This document shows, one piece after another, positions 23,601 to 34,848 of a stretch of DNA of 64,000 nucleotides. The position numbers and the translations under genes were made by a program. The stretch is from assembly GCF_009870125.1 (NCBI RefSeq), contig NC_046681.1, positions 7,515,001 to 7,579,000 of the forward strand, in the 5' to 3' direction. The DNA is from Drosophila pseudoobscura. Its lineage: Eukaryota; Arthropoda; Insecta; Diptera; Drosophilidae. Below the pieces are notes generated by a model that searched no databases, was not told the origin of the DNA, and saw only the letters and a program-made list of their open reading frames with translations. The number at the start of each line of letters is the position of its first letter. Position 1 is the first letter of the stretch.

Positions 23601-26600
23601 AAAGAGAGTCTATACCCCCTTGTGTGTTTTCCGTATCCCCATCGTCAGTAGCCATCATGGTATAAGCCCAGATCTAGCTAGTAGCTGCCACAGTTAAGGC
23701 CTCGACATGTCAGGGCTTTGGCGGCGGAAAGCCCACGCCTGAAGGACAGCATTAATGTCGGAATGGTCCCTGCTGATGTCACATGTGTATCCGGGTTCGT
23801 CGCGGTCTGGAATCCGCGCATCCTCATAAATTATGCCGTCGATGGAACATTTTGTTGCCAGCAATCGGCAATCGATGGCACAGCCCTTCTGGTTCCCTCA
23901 TGTGTCGTGATTTATGCCCCTCGAAAGCAACGAATTAAAATCGCTTGCAACTCGCTTGCAGACGACAATTTATGGGCCGTTTATTGATGCACAAAATGCA
24001 ATTTTAGCGGCCAGCTTATCCGATAGATCCACGGATTCCGTCGCGTTAGAGGCAACAATTCCGTGAGGTTTTTTGTAAACCCGTAACCGGGTCCTATAAA
24101 CCAGCAGCAGCCCCCCCACCCCAACAAAATACTTACGGAACGAATGTTTGCGTACAGCATTTTTCGCTTTCCACTAATTTCCCCAAGGCATTTTCCCCTG
24201 AATAACTAAAAACCTGAGCGCACCTTCACGGGGGACCCACGCAGGACGGGGTGCGTGTGAATGTGTACACACCCGTACACCCGTACACCCGTACACCCGT
24301 ACACCCGCATACACCCGTACACCCGCACACACCCGTACGTACGTGTAAATGTCGTAAAAGTTTCCGTTTCCGTTGCGTTTTATTTTGTATTCCTTGGAGC
24401 AGAGCAAAAAGGATTTCGTTTGCTCCTAATTGCAACTTTAGTTGTCAATTGTTGGGGTTCCCATCGACTGCTGCTGCGAGTGACATCAATGCCAGGCAGT
24501 CGATACCCAGACGAGGCCCTGGGGGACCGATACAATGGCGGCCGAAGGCGTATCTGTGAGGAAACTTATGCGGTTTTCCTCCTAAAAATCAATATATTAC
24601 ATGTTGTAGCGAATAGTCGGAAATAGGAGCTCACGGGAGCACAAATTCCCTCCGAAATAAGACCTTTCCATCTTCAATACAAACCCTGGAGATCTTCCCC
24701 CTTTATTCCGCCTTCTAGGCCCCGTTGTAGCCAACTATTATTTGTCACTTGTTCCATCTCTTTTTCCTCCCAGTTGTCACTCCTTTCTCTCAGTGTTGTG
24801 AAGCTGCTGATGCCATAGATTTGCAGCTTTCATACCTCGAATGGCAAAGTGGCTGTGGCCTGCCGTCTCCCTTTTGCCTTCTGCCTCCTGCCTTTGGCCT
24901 GGCCCCCAGTCCGAACGACTTCCAGATAAAAATGCATAATTAAACAGGAGTAAAAAACGGACGCAGCTGAGGCCCGGCAAGGTTTCGGCTTCGGCTTCAA
25001 CTACGAGCCGCATAAATTCGCAGCCACCGCATCATAATGTCCGCAAATCCTGGACCTTTGCAATTTTAATAAGCACTCGAAAATGAAAAGGAGTCACCTG
25101 GTGGCCTGGGGGGAAGCCCTGTTAGGGCTCGAGTCGCTCTGCGAGTCTTCAAGGAATTTTAATGGGCTTTGGCCGCAGTTTACCCTTTGAATATTTAATG
25201 GCTGAATTTTAATGAAAATTAAATCGAAATGCTTGTCGCCCGGCCACCGACACCTGGGCTGTCTACGCACTTGCGGAATTATATATTTAATCCTTTCGAG
25301 CTACCATCTGTGCCCCTCTCCCCCCCCCGCCACAGATCCTTGTGCATATGCCAGGGGGCGGGACGCGGGCGTGGGCGTGGGGCTCGAAACAAATGGCAAA
25401 TGGCCACGAGCGGCAAATAAAACATGGCCCTCTGATTGATGACTTTGACTTTTGGCCATAATTTATCATAGATAGTACTACGGCCGGAATGCCAGCCATC
25501 CGGCCATTGTTGGGCTCTTGTCAATGCCGGCGAGGGGGGGGACAAAAAAAACGCAGTCGTGGCAGCCAGCGGCAACAGATGACGCTCATTCCGGTGAAAA
25601 ATGTGCAGAAAAGTGTCATAAAAGACGAACAGAGGCCTCCGTGCGGACTCGTCCTTGGACCCGTATCCGTCGCAGGCCGAGAAAACTAATTGCAACAAAT
25701 AATAAAAACTAATAGGCTGTCGAAAAAGGCCCTCCGGCACTCCGTCCGCCCTCGCCCCGTCCGCCTCGTCTGCCAGTGAAAAATGACAACGGAAACAACA
25801 AGAAAGGAAAGAAGAAAACTGCAAGGATCATCATCATGAATCATCATCAGAGACGTCACACACTCATCCGCACACAAGTCAGAGAGTCAGACAGTCGGAG
25901 ACGCTGCTCCCGCTCCTGCTCCTGGCAAAAGGAAGTTAATGTCCTGTCAAGAAGTCGCTGCCTCGTTGCGCCCCTTAAACGTCACAAATTGCTGATGCTG
26001 GATGGCGGTTGGGGCCCGCTTACACGGGGGTTACATGCACATTATCCCCCCCAGAGTCGGAGACACTAGGTTCTCCTCCCCACACGAGAGACGCGGTGCC
26101 AGGTGGCAGGTGCCCTCATTTGAGACGCTCACATGTCAAAAGTTCTTCCTTTACTCGCGAAAAAACTTTGGAAAACCCCAAAGTGGGTGGCTGGAAAAAC
26201 TATTCCCTTTTTTTTTAGATAAATCAATTAAATTTCAATAGGCTTCAGGCCACGTGATTGATATTGATACAGGTTGTTCAAAAACCTTCGAAAGCAAACT
26301 CGAAAATTAAATTAAATTTAATTGCTAATTAATTTCCAATGGCTGGCGCACTACATTCGGGGGTCCTTGAGATACTCGTATATGGAATGCCATGGGAATA
26401 TGATTTAGCAAGAGGTATTTCAAAGGCCTCCATCGTAGTTTTATTCCCTCTTTTGCTGGCCCCTGAATCCCCCCCTCAACTCAATCCCAGAGACCATCGG
26501 CCTCTGGTTACGGAGATCTTTCCACAAAGCTTTTTTCGCCATTCAGTGCCTCTCGTTGTTGACATTTCACGGTGCCGCGGACCCGAGGACCCCCTCAATT

Positions 26601-27228
26601 GCTGATACTCTGTCATGTGCGGCCAATTAGCAATGAAAACTTCAACACAGAACCGTCTCCAGCTCCAGCTAAACACCGCACAACGTCAGTGCATTTTTGC
26701 AGCAATCTGTGCTCATTTTTATGAGTTTTGCTGACTCCACCCTCCCCCTAGAACCCACCACAGCCCCTGCCTGAGTGCCTGTCTGTCCGGCTGACTGACT
26801 GAATGCTGTTCAAATGGGAAATAGAGACATGTTGGCTTTTCTGCTTCCGATTCGCAACAGTTGACGTTTCATGCAGCAGTTGCCAGTCGTCAGTCCATTG
26901 CTGTACGAGTACTCGTACTCGTCCTCGTACTCGTACTCGTGTCATTATTGCACAAACAGACCCACTCGCCCCCCCACCAGATGGCTGGCCATGTGCCGAA
27001 CAAGAGGATGCCACATATGCTAATACATGGACGCAGTCAGCCGTGGCATGTACTCGTACTCGTCCTCGTACTCGTCCACCCTCGAGAGGCTTACCCCACT
27101 CTAAGCCGGGCCGCCGGCCAAAGTCCACTAATCCCCGGGAAATTGTTCGAGCATTAAAATAAAACTTTGCCCAAACGAAGAGCACAATTATTGGGCTTTA
27201 AGAAAGTGTTCAACACAATGTTGGCGCT
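20696..27228. other. Intergenic stretch, microsatellite-rich, no gene seen
   Basis: About 6.5 kb without a supportable gene. Contents include GGGACACGGACA-type repeats at 21,175-21,220, a C17-type homopolymer at 22,292-22,310, T-rich runs at 22,816-22,842, GTACACCC-type repeats at 24,266-24,340 and ACTCGT hexamer runs at 26,907-26,940 and 27,051-27,078. Overlapping frames in these places follow the simple repeats on both strands. The promoter of the minus-strand TBP-like gene must lie just above 20,695, but no clear TATA motif was picked out. Confidence 0.5.
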
Positions 27229-27919
27229 CTACCAGTTCAGGCTGAGGACATCATAGTTCAGGGAGGCCGGATTGATGCTCTCCAGCTGCCGCATGCCGCT
27301 GCCGTCCACCACGAAGACGTCCCAGTTGCGCTGGTTGATGATCAGACGCTTCTGGATCTCGGCCACGCACTTCTTGAGGATGGAGACGGCCTGGTCCTGG
27401 GTGAGCTTCTGGTCCCAGAACCGCTGCAGGATGCTGCCGCAGAAGATGCTGCCCCAGCCGTGGCCGGCGTGGTTGATCGACTGGGCCGCCCCGTACGAGT
27501 CGATGTAGTGCAGGTCGGGCCCCTCGACGGCGTCGTAGCCGGCCAGCAGCATGGCCACCTGGTACCTGGTGTTGGTCCGTATGTAGTCGGCCAGATTCTT
27601 GCGCGTGAAGTGCGCCGTGGCCCGGGGGCTCAGGTGGTACCCGTTGGCGATCTTGTACAGGTGCAGGTTCTTCGATATGAAGTCCGTGAACTGCAGGGTG
27701 TCGCCGCCATCGCCCACGGTGGCGATCATGGAGAAGTCCGAGAGGCGGTGGATCTTCGATTGGTCTGGAAAGAGGTAAAGAGAGGATTGCTATCAGGATA
27801 TCGGGTAAAGAGTGCGTCCTACCATCTTTCATGAAGATCAGGGACTTGGCCTGCATTGTCTCGGAGGCGAGCATCACAAAGTCCGGTCCCTTGATACCCA
27901 AAATTGTCTCCAGAGCCAT
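27229..27919 (-). CDS. Proteasome beta4-type subunit (divergent Prosbeta4 paralogue)
   Basis: This encodes a 20S proteasome beta-ring subunit of the beta4/PSMB2 family, a non-catalytic structural member of the core particle. Exons on the minus strand are 27919-27823 and 27764-27229, joined in phase 1, giving 210 residues, close to the family's usual ~200. Family features include the opening [13 protein letters not shown] stretch (here [19 protein letters not shown]), [34 protein letters not shown], and the C-terminal helix [12 protein letters not shown]. It lacks a propeptide and the catalytic N-terminal Thr of active beta subunits, as expected. Drosophila has a main Prosbeta4 plus testis-biased copies (Prosbeta4R1, R2). 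The divergence here, such as [14 protein letters not shown], suggests a paralogue of the latter kind, but orthology cannot be settled by eye. The start is 104 bp from the Or23a stop. Confidence 0.9.
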
Positions 27920-28022
27920 GTTAACGCGAAATTTAAGCACAAAGGATTTACGGGGAGGGTGAGGGTGATAGTGAGAGTGTGTGTGTATTTATTGAGAAAC
28001 TGTGAGTTGTACGGCCGGGCGA

Positions 28023-29238
28023 CTAGTTCTGACTGGGATCCGGGCCGGCCCTTTCGCGCGTGTTGCCGATCAGCGTGAAGAAGGAGTAGGCCGCCTTGCA
28101 GGTCCCCTGGAAGGTGCTCAGGTGGATGGGCACCAGGCTGCCCGCCAGCAGGCGCGGATGCCGCTTGGTTCGCTCGCCGAGGATCGTCATGCTGGCCCGG
28201 TAGCTGCGGCTCTGGCTCACCCAGTTGCTGCCGAAGACGGCGTAGTGGAGGTGCCCGAAGCCGTCTTCCAGGAGGCTGCCGTAGTAGCAGACGGGATATG
28301 TCTGCAGGACGAGGGCCAGCAGGTACGAGACGAAGTACATGCGGTCCTGCATGGTGTCCGCGAAGAAGACCAGCCCGAACATGGTGGCCCCAATGTTGAG
28401 GGCCATCACGAAGAACTGAATAAGCATCGGCCACGAGATGACGTCTCTGGTGAGCTCCAATAAGCTGAAAGGAGAGGCATTTACGACTCTTATCGGGGGA
28501 TACTGGTGGAGATGCCTACCCATACAGCTCCTTCTGGTCCTTGATGCATTCGACGAGCTCTGCCTCGTTGGCCTCCTGCTCGCTGGGGGCGTGGCCAATG
28601 CTGGAGATGCGCAGGATCAGCAGCTGGCAGTGCCCCGCACATAGGCACAGGGCCAGCGGCGGAAACGAGTCGTCCACGAAGTTCTGCAGTATCTGACCGA
28701 AAATCGCGACCAGCTGAAAGCCCAGGGCCCCGATGTAGTTGACCGTCGAGGTCTTCCAGTCGAAGGGGAACCACGAGGGGAACGGCAAGCTCCGCCCGCT
28801 CCTGAACAGGAACGAGAACTCCGAGTTCAGGAGCACGAAGCCGTAGGTGTAGAGGAACAGGTTGGACAGGTGCCGCAGCTTCTTGGCCATCTGACGATGG
28901 CACCGCAGCTGCTCCGCCCCCTCCACCCGGTCGTCCAGCCTGGCGATCACCTTCTCCAGGTCCCCGACCCTGCCCAGCTGCAGGACGTACAGGCCGAACT
29001 TCAGGACCGTGGCCGTCGAGGTGATGGACAGACTGAAGTTCGTGATGTTCTCCAGCGGCGTCTCGAAGCTGAACATGGACAGCAGCAGGGCCGGCGCGTA
29101 CAGGGCCACGACAATGTTGAGGAGCATGGCTCCACTCCAGTACCTCCGGGCATTGAGCTGCAGGGCGCCCAGGACTCGCCAGGCCCGCCACTGGTCGCGG
29201 AAGTAGTCGCTCCTGGTCGGTGGCTCCTTGGGTGTCAT
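28023..29238 (-). CDS. Or23a: Odorant receptor Or23a orthologue
   Basis: This is a seven-transmembrane insect odorant receptor that forms a ligand-gated channel with Orco in olfactory neuron dendrites. Exons are 29238-28520 and 28464-28023 (phase 2 intron of 55 bp), giving 386 residues versus about 380 in D. melanogaster Or23a. The match to remembered Or23a is strong along the length: YFRDQWRAWRVLGAL near the start, WFPFDWKTSTVNYIGAL, the QLLILRIS helix, and C-terminal features ERTKR, LVPIHLST and AYSFFTL. The start MTPKEPPTRS precedes the first conserved block by the expected distance. Orthology supports assignment of the window to Muller B, region 23A. In D. melanogaster the receptor is expressed in antennal sensilla (from memory). 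Confidence 0.93.
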
Positions 29239-30534
29239 TCTTTGATTTGATTTGCACCGAATGCGATTTAGGTTCAGCTCTGGTAATGGCTTTTATAGCA
29301 CCTCCACCTCACCATTTAGTTGGCGCAATTAGCCACATCAAAGGCACGCGGCTATTAGCCGACAATTAAGTCATTTTCAGGCCCTAGAAGACCTACAGCT
29401 ACAGCTGTGCGTACCCATGACACCCGGCAATGCACTGAACAAAAGTGGGGTTTAAGGAGGACTCCTAAAGGACTAAAGGAAACTCTGAAACGCCTCTGTA
29501 GACTCTGGCTACAGTCGTTTCTCCACTCACTACCAAAGCTTCGATGGAGTCCCACGATGGAGTCCGTCTTCGGCAAGGATAAGTCGTTGAGGAGATTGAT
29601 CGATCTTCGGTTTGTACTTGGGTTTCGATTGTAGCCTCTGTAAAGGTCTGTCTCCTCATACTAGGGGATAATTCCTTGGCAATAATCTACCCAAAGCCTG
29701 CCACAAAGCTTCCCCCAAAAATATTCCAATATTATTCAGTAAATGTTGTAAAAATCGTGGAATCTCCGCAATAATTAGATTTCTGTTTGTACAGGATACC
29801 CAGCATTTGTCGCTTTTCATGGCTTTCTATAAAGAGTGTCCCGTGTCCCGTGTCCCGTGTCCGTGTCCGTGCCTGGGTCCATGTCCGTATTCGAGTTCTT
29901 CTCTGCCCCACCGGTTGCGGCGGGCACTTAAAAAGCACTTAGTTCTGTTTCATTGAAATAATTTTCAGCATTTCCGCACTTGAACACGGTTTCATTATCC
30001 GCTAGCTGCATTTTACTATCCCCCCCATTGTCTGCACTTTTAATGTGATGGAAATTTGCGCAATTCTGAATAATTATCACATCCATTTTTGAAATGGAAA
30101 TATTTCCGCAATTAAAAACATATTTTCTAGCACCCTTGAAGTAATGACGACCATTCCATTCCCCCCCACCCCCTTCCTGCTTACGATTCCCCTCTATTCC
30201 ATGGCATTCACATCCTTTGTTGTTGCCACTTGGGGCGTTAATGCTGCAATTAAAAGCGGGAACTGGAGCTGGAACTGGAGCTGGAACTGGAACTGGAGCT
30301 GCACAGACTGGAAACTCGCACCGAATGGCGCTCGCTTTTATTCAGATCAGATCCCAGGAATGTGGGGGCTACCTTTACAGAATGTTCACCGTACCTCCAC
30401 GAATTCTTTCTTCAAATCTTTCTGCCAATTATGTAACTTTTCTGGAACTCTGGATTTTCTTATATATTTTTTCTGTCGAACTGCATTTTTAGTTCTTAAA
30501 AGTTCTTTCAATGAATGGTGGCACCTATTTTACT

Positions 30535-30660
30535 GTATTACTTATTCATTGATTTTATTTCAATTTATTTTATTTATTTATTTATTTTATTTTAATTTAT
30601 TATTATTTATCGTTATCTTTATATTTATTTATCTTTATTAATTTATTATAGATTATATTT
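30535..30660. repeat. AT-rich degenerate array (TTTATT)
   Basis: A run of imperfect TTTATTTA/TTTTATT units with occasional G or C. It is one of four AT-rich arrays in the window, the others being near 50.8, 55.5 and 58.8 kb. No coding role. Confidence 0.75.
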
Positions 30661-31408
30661 AAAGCACGTTTATGTTTGGAGAACCAATAAAATTGTATGC
30701 CCAAAGTCCACTAGAAGGTACGTCCTGGATACGATCGCCATAAAGAGTACATCTAGTTAAAAATTAGTAGATTATCTTTAATAGTGATTTAATATTTAAT
30801 ATTAATATTGTTGGTTTACAGGTTATTTATACACTGCCGATCAATTTAATGGACATTTCATATAAAAATAACTTTTTTTTTGTCAATATTCAAAATTATA
30901 CTCTAATAAAAAAAAACAAATTAAAGTTCTACTTCTTGGATGGTAATATTTAGTATTAATTTAAATAACAAAGTTTATTTCAAACCCCAAAAATATTTTT
31001 ATATTATAGAATCGCAAACCTTACATATAAAGAAAAGATTTTTAAAATATTTGTTTCCCTTTAAGAACCCCAACCAAAAATGCACATTTCTTTTGCTCTA
31101 TGAAGCGAGGCGGCGGTAAAGCGAACAACATTTTAGGTATGTATGTATGTACATATGTATGTATGTATGTAGCAATTTCCACAACCAAACTCCAGTCCGC
31201 ACAAAGAAGAAGTCGGGCAAAAGGGAATCGAAAGATCAAGCGATAAGACGCGGCGCTTCGGTCGCAATGCAGAAACGAAACGCAAGGCTGTATGCGTGTG
31301 CAGCTGCGGGCTTCGGCCGGACGTGTGAGAGCTTTACACTTCGGTTTTCGATCAGAAACAACAACATCACACCTATGCGCATAAAACTAGGCGCTTGAGC
31401 GGGGAAAA

Positions 31409-31450
31409 TACAGTGATGGGCACAAGAATAGGCACAGTTTTGTGCCTATA
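31409..31450 (+). repeat. Tc1-like terminus and perfect hairpin
   Basis: TACAGTGATGGGCACAAGAA looks like a Tc1-type inverted-terminal sequence following a TA target. It is followed directly by a perfect inverted repeat, ATAGGCACA (31,428-31,436) and TGTGCCTAT (31,441-31,449), with a GTTT loop. The opposite terminus was not found, so this would be a truncated element. It lies about 170 bp upstream of the start codon of the next gene. Confidence 0.4.
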
Positions 31451-31618
31451 GAAAACCAAAATGAGAGACTGATTTTTCGATGCACATATTCACAAATTGT
31501 AATCTTAGACAGTCCTGTCTCATTTGTCACTTGTTAAACAAATTTAAAACATGTAAGAAATTCACTATAATATCAGCTAGTTGTAGGCGAATGAGTGGCG
31601 CGGCACAGCTGGTAGAAA

Positions 31619-34600
31619 ATGGCGTTAACTATCAGCTCCAAGAGCCATTTCCGCATGAAGGGCACCGAGACGGACAACCGAGACTGCATGCACTTCAATA
31701 TCGATATATCGGAGGAAGTGCGATACCACCAGATAGACGCGGACTGCAATGGACCAAGTGAGTCGATCCAAAGTGCTCACAAAAACGTACCCGAATATTA
31801 ACGTACTATTTCCAGGTCGCAATCCTGGTGGGGGGATACGGAATCGAATGAGGGAAAGCGCCATGTCGCTGGAAGAACCCAACAAGTTCTATGCCCAAAG
31901 TCATGATATTATGCACAACGATCACAAAAATTGCACCCCTGGACGCAAAGAGTACACCAAAAGCCGTAAGCACTTTCATTATCGAACGTACAAGATGGCC
32001 AGGAGCATTGAGGGGTCTCCCGAAGGCAATGGCACCTGGTACGGGGCCCCAGAGAGATCATGCGACAGATATTATCCACCGCAACCCCAACGGGAAGCGA
32101 TAAGGGAGCCAGACCTAAGACCACTTTATCCCCAAGAAACCAATCCATTCAGGGCCCAGGCCTATGCCGATCCCGGCTATGGGTACTACCAGAACAGACC
32201 TGTACCCAGACAGTACCACGAGTCCCACGAGCATCTGTCATACGCAAAAGTTCCGTCAGTGGCATCCTATAATCTCTACTCGGAGCACCCTTCTCGGTCT
32301 CTTTGCAGCGGCGAGTACTTAGTGCCGGGGCCCAGTATTGCCGTTTATAGACCGCCATGGGCGGTACCGCCCGAATATCCAAAGAACTGCAGTTCCCCGG
32401 GCTATTATTCTTCCAGTTCGCACCACGACTTCCACAAATACAGGAAAATATGTGACAAGGAGCAGGCACCCAGGGAGTTTTCAGGCAACGATTATTGTGA
32501 GGCAAGACATAGCCCGCGCAACCGTGCCCCCAGATCTTATAATACTTATGAAACCAAGAACCATGCACGACGAGAAGAGGAGAAGGGTCCTAGAAGAAAG
32601 TCAAATAAATCTTACAAGCGGGAGGTGGATGAATATCCTGATAGATATCATAAGACGGAGCCTAAGCTCAGGCACGACGATAGCTTCAATCACAAGGAGA
32701 AGCAGGCCTCTCCGAGAAAAGATAAAAAACATGCAAAGGAGAGCCAAGAGTCTCCGCGACGGTTCAGGCCCTTTTTCAAGGAAGAAGTACCCCATCGAAA
32801 CCCGCACTACGAGGAGAAGAAAAAGCACAAATCTAGAAGAGAAACTCCCTCTAAAGTATACGAATACTTTGTAGACATTCCAGAGCCGCACAAGTACTCC
32901 CCAGACGGTCTAGAATCGAAAAACATATCGCCACACTCTCCTAAACGTAAAGGTTACGCGGATAGCTCGGAAATACCTCGTTACGTGCTAAAATGCCACA
33001 GGAAGGCAAGTAGCATTGTGCCCTTTTCCACCGTGGAGATACCCTACAAGAGAAGAGAGCGGATCCACCTGTTTCCCCACAAAGACAAGTCGGCGCCCAA
33101 GGGCCTGGATGCAGGCTGCGACAGTCTACCGTCGACATCCGCCACCAACCTGGCTGCCAATAAAGGATCGCGTCACTCTCTTGGGCAGGATGGAAGACAG
33201 CCTGGCCGCAGGTCATTGAAGGACCGAACTCTGGGTTTGTTAAGAAATCGAAACTTTACCTCAACAGATCTCATCTTTTTAATAGAAAATCTCTGGTACT
33301 AAAAGGTCACAAGCCGGTTAATGCCTTCAACTTGACCTCTGTAGGATGTGGGTGCGGCAGCCGCTACCCCACCTTGTATAGAGGACCGGGCCTGGAAAAT
33401 CCACACCAAGATGATGGCAGAAAATACCAGGAATATTCAATGTTCAATGTGCTTCACTCGAATGAACGCAGCAACGCCCAGGGTGCTCCGAGTCGCGAAG
33501 AAAGCTGTGACTCTTCGTCTTCTGGAAGCTGTGATTGTAGCTCCGACGAGTGCAGCATATGCGAGAAGTACTTGAGGATCAGAAGCAGCGACAGCTCCAT
33601 GGACAGCGCCAGTTGTAGCGAGAGGAGTAGCGCAAGTTGTAGCGAGAGGAGCAGCGACGACTGTAGCGAGCGAAGCAGCGAGAGCTGCAGCGAGCAGTGC
33701 ATCAAAAGCTGTTGCACCAACTGTAGAGGCAACGAGAACAAACGCAACGAATCGATCGAGCCCGTGCAGCCCAGTCAAATAAACATCTGCCTGACCATTC
33801 GCGCAGGGGACAACCCACCGGAAATCCTTGCTCCTTGCAGGATAAGCCCCCAGTCGCCTTGCCCGATAGGTCCGTCCGAGCCGCCCAAACCATACAAAAG
33901 CGCCAGCCCCAAAAGTCTGAAGCCCTGCGGGTGCCCGGAGCATGGCGACGCACCGCTGAAGAATTGCCCCAAAAAAGTAAGACTCCAATGTCCCAAGACT
34001 CCTTCGAGCCCTCGGAATCAGCAGACGTCTTCCCCGAAAAAGTGCCGCAAAAAAGAACCCTCCAGCCGTGCTCCCACCATGGGTAGTTGCACCTGCCCCA
34101 CGTGCCCCAATAAAACAGGTTCCAGTGGCCTCGCTCCGGAAAAGGGAAGCCCGCGAGACAGCGGTGATCTGAAACAGGCTAAGAAACAGTCCTTGGCCGC
34201 AAATACTCGCACAAAGCCTGGCCCTAAAGACCAGTCGAAATCGAAGAAGAAAAAGGTCGTATCGAGGGGCAGCGGCAAAGGCTCCGCCACAAAGCCCCCG
34301 AAAAGAGGATCTGAGGGAAGGAACACTAGATCGTCGTGTACGTGCAAAACTACGCCCAGGAATTCCGCGACAAGCTTGGGCAGTGCTGCTAGTCGAAAGA
34401 GCTCTTCGAGCTGTGAGAAAAACCCAAAGAACGGGGAAGAAACAGTGGATCCCAGTCCCCCGGTGTGTGACCCGACGTGTCCTGCCGGTCCTCAGAGCGA
34501 GTACGGCGACAGTTTCTCAATGCCGGGCTGCGTTCAGCGCGGCGACCTGTGCTGCCCCACGCTCGTCGCCGAATGGGATGCGAACTGCTGCCGCCGCAGG

Positions 34601-34792
34601 ACCCCCATCGAGGACTTGAAGACGGAGCTGATGCAGAACTTGAGGAGTGGCCAGAGCCCGGCCCTCGGCGCCGCTCCGCCCCTGATGTTCCTTCCGTGTC
34701 TGCCCAACGCTTGCCCCTTTGCCTGCTGGAGCCCCGAGCCGGTGGTGTCCTGGCCACCCTGCCCTCCGCTTCAAGCCCCCTGCCCGTTCTAG
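31619..34792 (+). CDS. Large basic, Cys/Ser-rich protein of unknown function
   Basis: Three exons, 31619-31757, 31816-33234 and 33345-34792, join in phase 1 at both introns and sum to 3,006 nt (1,001 residues). Exon 1 begins MALTISSKSHFRMKGTE in a good start context (GAAAATGGCG). The middle is rich in Tyr, Pro, His, Arg and Lys with clusters such as HYEEKKKHKSRRE. Exon 3 starts CGCGSRYPTLY and holds repeated CSERSS units (33,600-33,700). Lys/Ser/Pro-rich sequence follows, then a Cys/Pro-rich end (PCLPNACPFACW). No known domain, signal peptide or membrane segment is visible. Intron 2 has a less usual donor (GTTTGT) but a fair acceptor, and the join keeps frame. A structural sperm or chromatin-packing protein would fit the composition, but that is a guess. 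It is tail to tail with the next gene, 56 bp away. Confidence 0.7.
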
Positions 34793-34848
34793 CCTCAGTC
34801 TCGATCCAAATACAAAAACTAGCATCAATAACAGAACAAAATGTATAT

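Larger units (their letters stand above)
29239..31618. other. Intergenic stretch between Or23a and the Cys-rich gene
   Basis: No gene is supportable. CCGTGTC-type repeats lie at 29,840-29,872, GGAACTGGAGCT repeats at 30,258-30,300, an AT-rich array at 30,535-30,660 and TATG repeats at 31,139-31,172. A plus-strand open frame ending at 30,641 runs through the AT-rich array and is not convincing. The stretch just upstream of 31,619 presumably contains the 5' UTR of the next gene. Confidence 0.45.

Noticed and set aside
27251..27940. Second minus-strand frame of 229 codons over the proteasome-like gene
   Set aside because: It shares only the first exon and then reads through the intron into a wrong frame; the spliced frame matches the beta4 family to the end.
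28490..29257. Alternative minus-strand frame of 255 codons over Or23a
   Set aside because: Gly/Ala/Pro/Arg-rich shadow of a GC-rich exon, with no membrane segments.
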